DNA of 64,000 bases from Corynebacterium zhongnanshanii. Its GTDB lineage: Bacteria > Actinomycetota > Actinomycetes > Mycobacteriales > Mycobacteriaceae. The notes under the pieces were generated by a model. The model worked only from the letters and a program-made list of their open reading frames with translations, was not told where the DNA came from and did no database searches. A program made the position numbers and the translations under genes. The stretch is taken from NCBI RefSeq assembly GCF_014490575.1, contig NZ_CP061033.1, positions 558,001 to 622,000 of the forward strand, in the 5' to 3' direction. Below, piece by piece: positions 8,101-16,044 of the stretch (its first letter is position 1; each line of letters starts with the position of its first letter).

Positions 8101-8745
8101 TTAGCGGGTGCCAGAAATCGGACAACGAGCCTCCGCGGATGCAGCCGCAGCGGCCACCTCCTCGGTGCGCAGGTCTTGAGCGGGCATCAGAGCTTGTCGA
8201 TAAAACTCGAGCTCCCGAATGGATTCCTGAATATCCGCCAGCGCGCGGTGGGACATGCCTTTTTGAGGCTGGCCGTTGTACACCCGCGGATACCAGCGGC
8301 GCGCCAATTCCTTGATACTGGAGACATCAATCATGCGGTAGTGCAGGTAGTCCCCAAGCTGTGGCATGTACCGGTTGATAAACAGACGATCGGTGCCGAT
8401 GGAATTGCCCGCTAACGGCGCCTGGCCAGAGACCGGCACGAACTGCTTGATGTAGTCCAGGACGCGCGCTTCGGCGTCGGACAAGCTTAAGGTGGAAGCC
8501 TTGATCTGTTCCGTGAGGCCATTGGATTCGTGCATCGTCGTGACGTAGTCATCCATCTGCGCCAATTGTTCATCGGTGGCGTGGATAACCAGATCAATGC
8601 CCTCATCGAGGGGGTTTAAGTCCGCATCGGTGACAATAACGGCAATTTCCACTAAAACGTGGCGCTCGGGATCAAGTCCCGTCATTTCACAATCGGCCCA
8701 CACGATGCGATCGTGTTTGGAAATCTGGCTTGGAGTATCTGGCAT
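8101..8745 (-). CDS. orn: oligoribonuclease
   Basis: A 214-residue 3'-5' exoribonuclease that degrades two- to five-nucleotide RNA, including pGpG, to mononucleotides. The DEDDh exonuclease residues are visible: Asp18 and Glu20 in [10 protein letters not shown], the Asp in [15 protein letters not shown], and the His and Asp in [12 protein letters not shown]. An Ala-rich C-terminal tail extends past the family core. The ATG directly abuts the stop of the upstream reductase gene (TAAATG), so the two are translationally coupled. In M. tuberculosis orn (Rv2511) is also close to the CmrA gene (Rv2509). Confidence 0.95.
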   Translation of the reverse strand: MPDTPSQISKHDRIVWADCEMTGLDPERHVLVEIAVIVTDADLNPLDEGIDLVIHATDEQLAQMDDYVTTMHESNGLTEQIKASTLSLSDAEARVLDYIKQFVPVSGQAPLAGNSIGTDRLFINRYMPQLGDYLHYRMIDVSSIKELARRWYPRVYNGQPQKGMSHRALADIQESIRELEFYRQALMPAQDLRTEEVAAAAASAEARCPISGTR

Positions 8746-9558
8746 TTAGGCGTCTCCTTCCGCAGCCATCTTGGAATAAAACTTGCCGATAATGGGGGAG
8801 GCCACACGGCGCGGAATGTAGGTGGAGGCCCAGTTCATGGCCTTCGAGAGTGGACCTGGAACTACGCGCAGCTTATTAGACGCCAACGCATTCAAAGTAT
8901 CCAGCGCACAGTCCTCGTAGGTGGTCCACAGGAAATCCGGCACGGCATCGTCCACTTCTGTGAGCTTGTCCTCTTCCTTGACCTCTTCGCGCACAGGACC
9001 TGGTGCCAGCAAGGTGCAGGCCACGCCACGAGGAGCCAGCTCATAGTGGAGAGACTCGGTGAACGTGTTCACCATCGCCTTCGTGCCCACGTAGGTGGCG
9101 TTGCCTGGAATGGCGGTATTGCCAGCGGCAGAACCAACGTTGATAATGCCGCCCGTGCCGCGGCTGACCATTCCAGGAATGACCGCAGCGGTGAGTTCAA
9201 ATAACGCTGTGGCGTTTAATTCAAATTGGGCTCGTTCGTAGGAGTAGTCCAAATCCGCGAAGTTTCCGAACGTCGCGATGCCTGCGGAATTGACGATGAT
9301 GCTGACAGTAGTGGAGCGCAATTCGTCGAGGAGTGTGGAACGCGCGCCGGCGTCGGATAAATCGACGGAACGGATCTGCACATCGCGATCGGGAAACGCA
9401 TCGGCGATCTCCTGCATCGGCCCCATGGTGCGTGCCACCAGGATCAGGTCATAACCACGGCGAGCCAATTCTTTCGCGATAGCAGCGCCAATGCCGGAGG
9501 ACGCGCCCGTGACAACGGCGTAGGAGCCAGCGGTGGCCGCAGGGAGGGAAGAGGACAT
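8746..9558 (-). CDS. cmrA: short-chain reductase, probable mycolate reductase CmrA
   Basis: A 270-residue classical SDR with the nucleotide-binding motif TGASSGIG (residues 17-24), NSAG at 90-93, Ser143, and the catalytic Tyr156-x-x-x-Lys160. The assignment to CmrA, which reduces the 3-oxo group of newly made mycolates, rests on close linkage to orn as in mycobacteria (Rv2509/Rv2511) and on the C-terminal region rich in basic and aromatic residues (MNWASTYIPRRVASP). It is the middle gene of chdC-cmrA-orn. Other SDR substrates remain possible. A mycolate-free Corynebacterium would argue against the call. Confidence 0.75.
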   Translation of the reverse strand: MSSSLPAATAGSYAVVTGASSGIGAAIAKELARRGYDLILVARTMGPMQEIADAFPDRDVQIRSVDLSDAGARSTLLDELRSTTVSIIVNSAGIATFGNFADLDYSYERAQFELNATALFELTAAVIPGMVSRGTGGIINVGSAAGNTAIPGNATYVGTKAMVNTFTESLHYELAPRGVACTLLAPGPVREEVKEEDKLTEVDDAVPDFLWTTYEDCALDTLNALASNKLRVVPGPLSKAMNWASTYIPRRVASPIIGKFYSKMAAEGDA

Positions 9559-9593
9559 AAATCTCCTTAAAGGATGGTGTTGTGGCAGCGATA

Positions 9594-10298
9594 TCAGGGA
9601 AGCGATTCGATGTATTCAGGCAGCTGATCCATAATCCACTGGCCGGAGTAGAACGGAGTTTCCTCGGAGACGTAATTGCGGGCGTCCGTGTAACGCATCT
9701 TCCACATCAGATTCACCACGTCCTCCATCTGAGGAGATTCAAAGGCCAGCATCCATTCGTAATCGCCCAAGCCGAAGGCAGGAATGGTGTTTGCGCGGAC
9801 CATGTTGAATTCGCGGGCTTCCATACCGTGCTGCACCAGCATGCGGCGGCGCTCCTGCTCGTCCATCAGGTACCACTCGGGCGTGCGCACGAACGGGTAG
9901 AGGCAGATCCAGCGCTTCGGCTCCGGATCGACCAGGAAATCGGGGACGTGGGAGCGGTTGAACTCGGCGGGGCGGTGGAGGGCTGCGTTGGAACGCACGG
10001 GTACGGCGACCTTGCCCAGCTGGGTGGTGCGACGGAACGCGCGGTAGAAGGCCTGGAGCTCGGCGAGGTCTTCGCCGTGGACCCAGAACATGATGTCCGC
10101 CTCGGGGCGGAGGGCGGAGACGTCGTACACGCCGCGGACGGTCACACCCGAATCTGCATAGGAGTCCAGGAACTGCTGAAACTCGGCTGCGATGGCCGCG
10201 CGATCGTCACCGAGCGTGCCGGCGGGGATCTGGAAGGCGGACCACAGTGCATACTGCAGAGTGCTGTTCAGCTTGTCAAAATCTAGTTTCTTTGCCAT
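9594..10298 (-). CDS. chdC: coproheme decarboxylase (ChdC/HemQ)
   Basis: A 234-residue chlorite dismutase-fold protein that converts iron coproporphyrin III to heme b, the last step of the Gram-positive heme pathway. The catalytic Tyr134 in LYPFVRTPEWYLM, the proximal His157 in VQHGMEAR, and distal His117 in NRSHVPD sit one residue away from the known C. diphtheriae Tyr135, His158 and His118. This makes the actinobacterial ChdC assignment firm. The gene heads the minus-strand operon, 35 bases before cmrA. Other heme genes are not in this window. Confidence 0.95.
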   Translation of the reverse strand: MAKKLDFDKLNSTLQYALWSAFQIPAGTLGDDRAAIAAEFQQFLDSYADSGVTVRGVYDVSALRPEADIMFWVHGEDLAELQAFYRAFRRTTQLGKVAVPVRSNAALHRPAEFNRSHVPDFLVDPEPKRWICLYPFVRTPEWYLMDEQERRRMLVQHGMEAREFNMVRANTIPAFGLGDYEWMLAFESPQMEDVVNLMWKMRYTDARNYVSEETPFYSGQWIMDQLPEYIESLP

Positions 10299-10570
10299 GG
10301 TTCACAGCTTACGCGGTGTGCACGCTGAGAGATAGTGCCGAGCGGATGTGGCTTGGGGTGGTGCGCGCGTTGGTGGGGGAGTAGCGCTGCCGCGGGGCGA
10401 TTGTGGCATGAGCGTGGGGCAGGCGTAGCGCTGGGGCGCCGTGGGATTACGCAGGGTACGCGCAAACAGACTATGGGTCGGTTTCTGTGATTTGTCCGAA
10501 ATATACATGAGAGTTTATTATTTTTTGGTTCATTGATAGGTTCACCCGCCTAGTAAGGTTGTTTATTCCT

Positions 10571-11386
10571 ATGAAACTTTCTAAGTCTGTTTTCTCTTAT
10601 GGTCTTGCCGCGCTGGCAACCTTGGGTCTGGCCATGCCCGCCGCACAGGCCGCCCCAGCTCCTGACGCTGTTGTGTTTGGCGACTCCCTGTCCGCTAACC
10701 CCACGGTGGACAACTACGTGGCAGGAAAGCTCAACCTGCCTACCGCGCAGCGCAACCACAACGGATGCCCAACGGACGGCACCTTCGCCCGCGCGTATGG
10801 CGAGGCAGCGCGCAAGGCCGTTGCTGACTACAGCTGTGCAGGTGCTTCCTTCTACACCGGCGGCAAGCACATCGCCGATTCTGTCAACGACGCCGCAGCA
10901 CGCGGCGACCTCGGCCCCCACACCCGCGAAGTGATCCTGCAGGCCGGTACTAACGACACGTACCCACACATCATCGGAGGTCGGGAACCCGCTGCTGTCA
11001 CCCAGCAGCGACTGACCGATGCGATGGTGAACGAGGTTAATCACATTCGCAGCCGCGCTCCGCAGGCTCGTATCAAGATCGTGGGCCTGCCACAACTGAC
11101 GGATGCTCACGGAGCCGCTTGCGTGATCAACGTTGTTCCAGGCTTCCCATTGGTTGCCCTGCCCATCGCGCCGGTGGAGAACGCGATTGATAACGCTGGC
11201 CGCGAGGCAGCACGCGCAACCGGCGCTACCTTCGTGGACTTGAAGGCCATCAGCAAGGATCACCACATGTGCAACGACAGCCGCTGGGTTGCCGGCGTTG
11301 TGGACACCACCGCTGCACCTCACGCGCTGCCACTGCACTACACCTGGGACGGTTTGGCGGCATCGGCTCGCCACGTTGCGCGCTAA
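10571..11386 (+). CDS. secreted SGNH/GDSL-type hydrolase
   Basis: A 271-residue secreted esterase or lipase-like protein. The Sec signal peptide covers about 28 residues and ends APAAQAA-type. Block I is VFGDSLSANP with the nucleophile Ser, and block III is QAGTNDTY with the oxyanion Asn. Four Cys (in GCP, SCAG, AACV and HMCN contexts) could form two disulfides, as in secreted SGNH enzymes. The expected C-terminal Asp-x-x-His is not standard: the end reads LHYTWDGLAASARHVA. ATG 10571 is preferred to the upstream frame start because it opens the signal peptide. It stands alone, followed by a strong terminator, at the edge of the accessory patch. Confidence 0.8.
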   Translation: MKLSKSVFSYGLAALATLGLAMPAAQAAPAPDAVVFGDSLSANPTVDNYVAGKLNLPTAQRNHNGCPTDGTFARAYGEAARKAVADYSCAGASFYTGGKHIADSVNDAAARGDLGPHTREVILQAGTNDTYPHIIGGREPAAVTQQRLTDAMVNEVNHIRSRAPQARIKIVGLPQLTDAHGAACVINVVPGFPLVALPIAPVENAIDNAGREAARATGATFVDLKAISKDHHMCNDSRWVAGVVDTTAAPHALPLHYTWDGLAASARHVAR

Positions 11387-11477
11387 GGGCAGTGCCTTAT
11401 TAAAAGTGCAGTGCTTTATTAAAGGGGGAGCGCGCTGTATGAGCAGGGGGGGCACTCTGTGTGAGTGCGCATTGACA

Positions 11478-11520
11478 CCCCACCTCACCAGCAACAATGC
11501 TGGCGAGGTGGGGCGTTTCG
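11478..11520 (+). terminator. hairpin terminator after the SGNH hydrolase
   Basis: A long two-part hairpin: CCCCACCTC (11478-11486) pairs with GAGGTGGGG (11505-11513), and inside it CCAGC pairs with GCTGG. It is followed by CGTTTCGTCTT. Confidence 0.75.
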
Positions 11521-11551
11521 TCTTGAGAGAGTTCAAGGGTGGGGAGCTTCG

Positions 11552-11907
11552 GGGTTAAACGACAAAATGTGTGTCTGTTGTCGGTGTGTCGTGGTCGTGT
11601 TGGGAGGTGCCGCGGCACAACCATAGGATTATTTCGACTTTTCGAGATTCTGTCCTGGGGAAATGCTCAAGAACCGCAACAAAGTCCTATGGTTGTGCCA
11701 GCGCGCTTACCGCCGGCAGGGCTGGCAATGTCCCAGCCGGTGCTGTGGGGATTGTCTTGTCCGCCGCACACCACAGGGTGGGTGCAAGACCGAGGATTTC
11801 TGGTGGAGCAGCCCGATACATGCTCGCTGAGCATATATTTTTGAGTGTTAGTCCAGGTCAGCTCCAGGGAATCGCCGTTTTCGGACGCATATTCTGTCGT
11901 TTAACCC
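11552..11907. mobile_element. 356-bp MITE-like element with 7-bp target duplication
   Basis: The ends are imperfect inverted repeats starting GGGTTAAACGACA(A/G)AAT; 22 of the first 26 bases match between the left end and the reverse complement of the right end. The element is flanked by perfect direct copies of AGCTTCG at 11545-11551 and 11908-11914, as expected for a target site duplication. It holds no plausible gene. A second, inner inverted repeat (GGCACAACCATAGGA) lies at 11614-11628 and 11685-11699. The family of the mobilising transposase is not clear from the ends, and no full-length relative is in the window. Confidence 0.8.
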
Positions 11908-12074
11908 AGCTTCGACGCCGAGTCATGGATGCGTGCGCAGGTAGTCTGGAGTCATAGTGCTAACACCGATAAATTATTCAGGGCCACCGACGAATCTTCC
12001 TATGCTGCTGAGGCGTTTGACAGTGAAAGGGGAGCCTAGGTCTGTGACAGCGTTTGCGGAGGTGATTGGGCAAG

Positions 12075-12449
12075 ATGTCTAGCCGGTATAAGGAAATGGG
12101 CTTGGAGAGGCTCCCTATGAAGGAGTACATGGTGGATTCTGAGCATGGAACGCCGGGCACGGCGTGGATTTATCGGGGGGAGTCCAGTTTCGCAGCAGTG
12201 TGCTTTGATGACATTGACGTTCTGCGATCCGGTGGAGAGCGCGGGTTTTTCTCCATTGTGGATTTGCCCCTGTCTGGTCGGATCCAGGATTTGATCCATG
12301 ATTGTGCGCAGCGTGATTTGTCGATCCCGGAGGCGCTGGAGGAGATCAAGGCTACCTTTGGTGATCCGGTGGAGGTTGTCCACCTGGAGAACATCAACGA
12401 GTCGGATGATGATCTGATTGCTGCCGTTGAGGGGCTATCGCAGCGCTGA
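12075..12449 (+). CDS. hypothetical protein, unrecognised
   Basis: A 124-residue soluble, acidic protein that I cannot assign. ATG 12075 has GGAGGT 11 bases upstream, which supports translation; an upstream in-frame TTG at 12066 follows a stop directly. The protein has a mixed alpha/beta look (WIYRGESSFAAVCFDDIDVL, then SGRIQDLIHDCAQRD and a Glu-rich C-terminus), with no membrane segment or signal peptide. It lies in the accessory patch, after the MITE-like element and before the IS3 remnant. Confidence 0.5.
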   Translation: MSSRYKEMGLERLPMKEYMVDSEHGTPGTAWIYRGESSFAAVCFDDIDVLRSGGERGFFSIVDLPLSGRIQDLIHDCAQRDLSIPEALEEIKATFGDPVEVVHLENINESDDDLIAAVEGLSQR

Positions 12450-12832
12450 GTCACTGGGGTTGCCCGCACTGCGACGTTCGGTAACCGTTGCGTCTGTCGG
12501 TCCGCTTTGGGGGAGGTGGTGGGGTCTCTATGATGGTCGCCTACGTGTGTGCCGGCATGTGGCTGACCGCGGGTTACGGATCACCACGCTAGAGGACACA
12601 ACCCCCATCGGCTACTCAGCATGCCCGAAAAACAACATCCACAAGGTCAAGCAAACCCTTCATACCCGCCAACAACCTCACCCTCAGAGTTGACAAATCA
12701 TATAGGTCCCCCTACCGCCTGAGCTGACCTGCACACTTGTGAAAACTGCACCCCCATGTCGTCGAAAATGCAACAAGCTACTTTCCCCACAATAAAATAA
12801 ACTCCAAAACCAACCCCTCGAAAGCCTAAACC
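12450..12832. other. 383-bp stretch without a supported gene
   Basis: No open frame with a convincing start is present. Composition shifts toward A/C-rich at about 12.6 kb and stays so through the next gene. TTGACA at 12690-12695 could be a -35 element, but no good -10 follows. Nothing else could be identified. Confidence 0.5.
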
Positions 12833-13684
12833 ATGAGTATCGACCAGCCATCCCCCCATCCTGAAAGCACTAACCGCATGGACATGAACCCTTATCTAGG
12901 CCAGTCGGCAGCCACCCCGCCCCCACCAGGGCCGCACACTCCGAAGCCGAACACTCCTAAGCCACACACTCCCCATCAACAACCTTTCTGGAAAAAAGTG
13001 CTAGCCTTCCTCGCAGTCGGGCTAGGAGCAATCCTGGTTCTCGGTGGGCTCCTTAATGGAGACATTCTTTACAGCCTTTGCGCCGGGCTCGCAATCGCCC
13101 TTCCAGGAATCTGGTGGCTAATCCACGAAAACCGAGAGAAAAACGGGGCAGAACCAATGAAACGGCATTGGGGCACCATTACTATCGCATCCATCGTGCT
13201 GTTCGTGGTCAGTGGCGCGTTTGCACCAGAGCAGCAAGGAAACACCACGCCCACCACCGGCAGTGCCACAACCACCACCTCCGCAACAGCCACAACCACC
13301 ACCTCTACAACGGCCACAACCAGCAAAAAACCAACTACTGGAAACACAACAACCAGTGAAGAACCAATCGCGGCAGAAAACGACACCCCTGCACACCCAC
13401 CTAGCGATGAACAACCCCCAGCGTCACAACGCGAACCAGAAGAACCCATAAACAACTTCATCCCACCAGTCCCAACGCCCGCACCAAAACCCGAATACAC
13501 ACCCGCACCCGCATACGAACCAGCACCGGCTCCGCAACCCGTATACGAGCCACCGGCAACGAACGTCAGGACCGTACACCCCGGGGCATACTGCTCCGGC
13601 GGGACTGGCGTCAGCAAAACTGGCAAACCAATGGTGTGCGCCCTCGCCTCTGATGGCCGGATGCGGTGGCAATCAGCCGGATAA
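12833..13684 (+). CDS. membrane protein with Thr/Pro-rich linker and C-terminal Cys-pair domain
   Basis: A 283-residue protein of unknown function. A Pro-rich cytoplasmic-like N-terminus with PKP/HTP repeats leads to hydrophobic helices at about residues 54-98 and one at about 113-130. A long low-complexity linker (Thr/Ser-rich, then Pro/Glu with PAPAYEPAPAPQP-like repeats) follows. The last 35 residues form a compact domain, PGAYCSGGTGVSKTGKPMVCA, with two Cys, seen at the ends of other corynebacterial membrane or phage-encoded proteins. Codon use (many AAC, CAA, ACA, CCA) differs from neighbouring core genes and suggests transfer. The start ATG 12833 has only a weak AAAG upstream. Confidence 0.6.
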   Translation: MSIDQPSPHPESTNRMDMNPYLGQSAATPPPPGPHTPKPNTPKPHTPHQQPFWKKVLAFLAVGLGAILVLGGLLNGDILYSLCAGLAIALPGIWWLIHENREKNGAEPMKRHWGTITIASIVLFVVSGAFAPEQQGNTTPTTGSATTTTSATATTTTSTTATTSKKPTTGNTTTSEEPIAAENDTPAHPPSDEQPPASQREPEEPINNFIPPVPTPAPKPEYTPAPAYEPAPAPQPVYEPPATNVRTVHPGAYCSGGTGVSKTGKPMVCALASDGRMRWQSAG

Positions 13685-13718
13685 AATACGGGACGACCTC
13701 GACATCGGCAAGTCAACC

Positions 13719-14574
13719 TGAAGTGTCCCAGTTTTTGTTTCGTCTGAGTAAATGGGAAAATTTGGACTATGCCGAAGTAGATTTGATCAGGATGCGAAGG
13801 ACCGGTCGGTCCGTCTCGTTGAAGACTGTATCTCGGCGAGCAATTTGTCGATGCAGGCCGCGTGCCAGGTGGTTGCTTCACAGCTAGGGGGTTCGTGGTA
13901 CATAGTTCGCCGCTGAAAACACCCGGCGTCGTCGTGAACATCGAAAGCTGCGGGACGCCGCCCTGATAGAGCACATCCTCGAGATTCATCACGCAATCTA
14001 TGGCGTCTACTGGGTGCGGACAATGTGGCATGCTTTTGGCCGTGAAGGCATCGTTGTTGGCCGTGAGCAGGTTGCTCGTCTGATGCGCCTGGCTGGGGTG
14101 TCTGGCACAGCCAGAGGGGCAAGGCCCTGTGACTGCACGTGTGGCGAAGCGTAAGGGATTTGCGCCCTGACCTGGTCAAGTGCCAGTTTATAGCCGGGCG
14201 GCCGGATGCATTGTGGGTGGCTGAAATGACCTATGTTCGGATACGTCAAGGGGTTTGAAAACGCCGCTAGTGTCACCGACGTAGTTTCACGTCGGATTGA
14301 AGCCCCAGGTCTGATTCGCCATTGAAGACACGGGTCACAGTACGTGAGCATTGTTTACAATGATCGCCTTGTTGAAAAGGGAATTGTTGTTACGGAGGTT
14401 GAGATCGTGACGTGTGAATGGGTGAATTGGTGCAACGAGACTCGTCTACAGCAGGGGCTGGGGTACCGCACGCCTGCTGAGGTCAAGGAAGGATTCTGGC
14501 GTGAACACCTAACCCAGGCCGGAAGATAATGGACATCACGGAACATGCCTAGGAGCAAAACCCGAGGCACTTCA
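13719..14574 (+). mobile_element. internally deleted IS3-family element
   Basis: Terminal inverted repeats are visible: the left end TGAAGTGTCCCAG at 13719 matches the reverse complement of the right end (TGAAGTGCCTCGG, ending at 14574). The total is 856 bp, against about 1.2-1.4 kb for an intact IS3-family element. Both transposase frames are broken. No clear flanking target duplication is seen. Confidence 0.8.
13769..14529 (+). pseudogene. IS3-family transposase remnants (orfA and orfB)
   Basis: The orfA piece begins ATG-CCG-AAG at 13769, then shifts frame at 13778-13782 and continues as FDQDAKDRSVRLVED...LSMQAACQVV, the helix-turn-helix region typical of IS3 OrfA. OrfB pieces include ALIEHILEIHHAIYGVYWVR and GREQVARLMRLAGVSG, then in another frame a DALWVAEMTYV-like fragment, then KHGSQYVS-like and CNETRLQQGLGYRTPAEVKEGFW at the 3' end. 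The order is that of the rve catalytic domain, but with frameshifts and missing segments, so no active enzyme can be made. Confidence 0.85.
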
Positions 14575-14583
14575 AGGTGTAAG

Positions 14584-14832
14584 TTACCGTGTTTTTCGGG
14601 TTGAGGTGGGGTGGTTTTTGACGGGGGAACCTGGCCGGTTTGCGTGCCAAGTTTTAACCTCCTCAGCGTCCCACAGTGGCATGCGGTCGCCTAGGTCTGA
14701 GACCTGTGCAGGCGTCCTGCCTGCCGAGTTGTAGGTTCGCCAAGAGCCGGTGCTGATGCTGCAGTGGTTTGCGCAGTCTACGGCGCGCCAGAGTTCGCGT
14801 CCGGTGTCTGCGTCGGTGATGATGGGGCGCAT
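14584..14832 (-). CDS. small excisionase-like DNA-binding protein, copy 1
   Basis: An 82-residue basic protein. It resembles the 27.8-28.0 kb protein along its length: an N-terminal I-x-D-x-D-x-G-x-ELW-x-A-x-x-CA, then a GR-x-P-x-x-V-x-x-L turn, and a final LWD-x-x-EVK-x-WH-x-x-RP. This order fits a short winged helix-turn-helix of the excisionase/AlpA type that reads LWD..EVxxW at its end, a form common in corynebacterial phage and island regions. It starts four bases after a small membrane gene and shares its promoter. It ends 10 bases from the IS3 remnant. The function is inferred only. Confidence 0.6.
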   Translation of the reverse strand: MRPIITDADTGRELWRAVDCANHCSISTGSWRTYNSAGRTPAQVSDLGDRMPLWDAEEVKTWHANRPGSPVKNHPTSTRKTR

Positions 14833-14836
14833 GGGT

Positions 14837-14977
14837 TTATGCCTTTCTCCGCGCGATGTAGATCAGTCCGATACCTGTGGCTATTGAGCCTGCCAGTGTT
14901 AGGCCTGTGAATCCATGGGTTACGCCGTGGATGACTACTACGGCGAGCATGGCTACGGTGATGGGGTACATGGTCAT
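14837..14977 (-). CDS. 46-residue membrane peptide
   Basis: A short frame, ATG 14977 to TAA 14837, with AAAGG five to six bases upstream of the start. The peptide begins MTMYPITVAMLAVVVIHG and ends GLIYIARRKA, giving two short hydrophobic helices with a positive C-terminus. It overlaps nothing and is followed four bases later by the excisionase-like gene, so the two form an operon. The function is unknown; small phage membrane proteins such as holin-like peptides look similar. Confidence 0.55.
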   Translation of the reverse strand: MTMYPITVAMLAVVVIHGVTHGFTGLTLAGSIATGIGLIYIARRKA

Positions 14978-15001
14978 CCTTTCGGTGGGTAAGGTGGTGG
15001 G

Positions 15002-15051
15002 GTAACCCCTTGGGGGGCTGGCTAGTGGGTTTAGCCAGCGCCTGGGGTTAC
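15002..15051 (-). promoter_or_regulatory. large hairpin in the leader of the 46-residue/excisionase-like operon
   Basis: Nested inverted repeats: GTAACCCC (15002-15009) with GGGGTTAC (15044-15051), and GCTGGCTA (15017-15024) with TAGCCAGC (15032-15039). It lies between the promoter at 15181-15210 and the ATG at 14977. No U-run follows on either strand, so it may be a leader structure rather than a terminator. Confidence 0.55.
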
Positions 15052-15180
15052 TTCATTCTCCTTACTTTTCTATGCTTGCCCTTTGGTTTGGGTGTTCTTC
15101 CGATCATGATGACGGTTGGAATTTCCGTCGATGTGGGCAATTTGATCATATGGAACCCCTTCTCTGTAGGGGTAACATAT

Positions 15181-15210
15181 AGTATATGACGGAATAGTTA
15201 TATGTGTCAA
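15181..15210 (-). promoter_or_regulatory. sigma-A-type promoter of the small operon
   Basis: On the minus strand TTGACA (15210-15205), an 18-bp spacer, then TATACT (15186-15181). This is among the best consensus matches noticed in the window and points to the 46-residue gene, with a leader of about 195 nt. Confidence 0.65.
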
Positions 15211-15294
15211 GTTGAAAGATAGTGAAAATCACAAAGATTCTCAACCCCTAACTCTTTCCGGGTTTTGTCTTTTCTCATATTCAAAAGGAGGAAA

Positions 15295-15705
15295 ATGGAT
15301 TGGTTGAATGTGGATCCGGACGTGTTCCGGCTTATGAATAAGCACTTCATACCCGGCCGTGCCGGGCGCAAAATCCGGTACATTGTGCGTCATCACAACG
15401 CCGGTGTGCTGACAGTGGAGGATTGTTAGCGTGTGCGGCAGGCATGCCCGACGTCGGCGCACTATCGGGTGGAGAAAATGGGCAGGATCGGGTAGCTCGT
15501 AAACGACTCGGACACGGGGTGGTATGCGGGGAACCTGCAGGCGAACTATGAGTCGATTGGCATTGAGTATGCGGACGTTGGCCAGACCGGCTGCCCTTAC
15601 CACCTGTCGCGTGGCGGGAAGTATCACAACGCGTGGATGGCTGAAGCGCAACGCTATTACGGCGAGTTGGCTGCGAAAAAAGCGGGTAAGCCGATGCCGG
15701 CGCGA
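15295..15705 (+). pseudogene. phage endolysin (N-acetylmuramoyl-L-alanine amidase) with two stop codons
   Basis: An AAAGGAGG ribosome site precedes ATG 15295. The frame reads as an Amidase_2-type phage lysin: NVDPDVFRLMNKHFIPGR, then YIVRHHNAG with the first zinc His, then TSAHYRVE and GRIG, TGWYAGNLQANYESIGIEYAD. It stays in one frame but is interrupted by TAG at codon 45 (15427-15429) and codon 67 (15493-15495). The C-terminal part and any cell-wall binding domain are missing after about 15705, where short TGCCTCATG repeats begin. The most likely reading is a decayed prophage gene next to tRNA-Arg, a common phage integration site. Confidence 0.8.
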
Positions 15706-15878
15706 TCTTGCAACGATCTTGCCTCATGCTGCCTCATGTTGCCTCGCATGGAAACGTGCAAAATCTACGACATTTCCACGACACACGGCACCAAAACGCA
15801 CCGCATGACACACGAACAGCAAAAACCAAAAACCAACAGCCATCAGCAAAAACTCAGGTAAACCCCACCCATAAAAAG

Positions 15879-15952
15879 CGCCCCCGGCAGGACTCGAACC
15901 CGCGACACATGGGGTAGAAACCCACTGCTCTAATCCACTGAGCTACGGAGGC
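15879..15952 (-). tRNA. tRNA-Arg (anticodon TCT)
   Basis: The acceptor arm GCCTCCG pairs with CGGGGGC (one T-G pair), discriminator G. The anticodon stem and loop GTGGGTTTCTACCCCAT give anticodon TCT. The prophage relic abuts its 3' side. Confidence 0.96.
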
Positions 15953-16044
15953 AATCACAACTACAATAACGCACCCTCGGCCACGAGACCTACTGAGGTG
16001 GCCAAGTGTCGGCGACCATGTGGCGTTGTAGGGGATAGGCGGTA

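Noticed and set aside
11539-11957. Open frames inside the MITE-like element
   Set aside because: They cross the terminal repeats and inner inverted repeat and have no ribosome site or recognisable domain.
15879-15952. Phage attachment duplication at tRNA-Arg
   Set aside because: No second copy of the tRNA 3' end was found in the flanking island, and no integrase gene is present.
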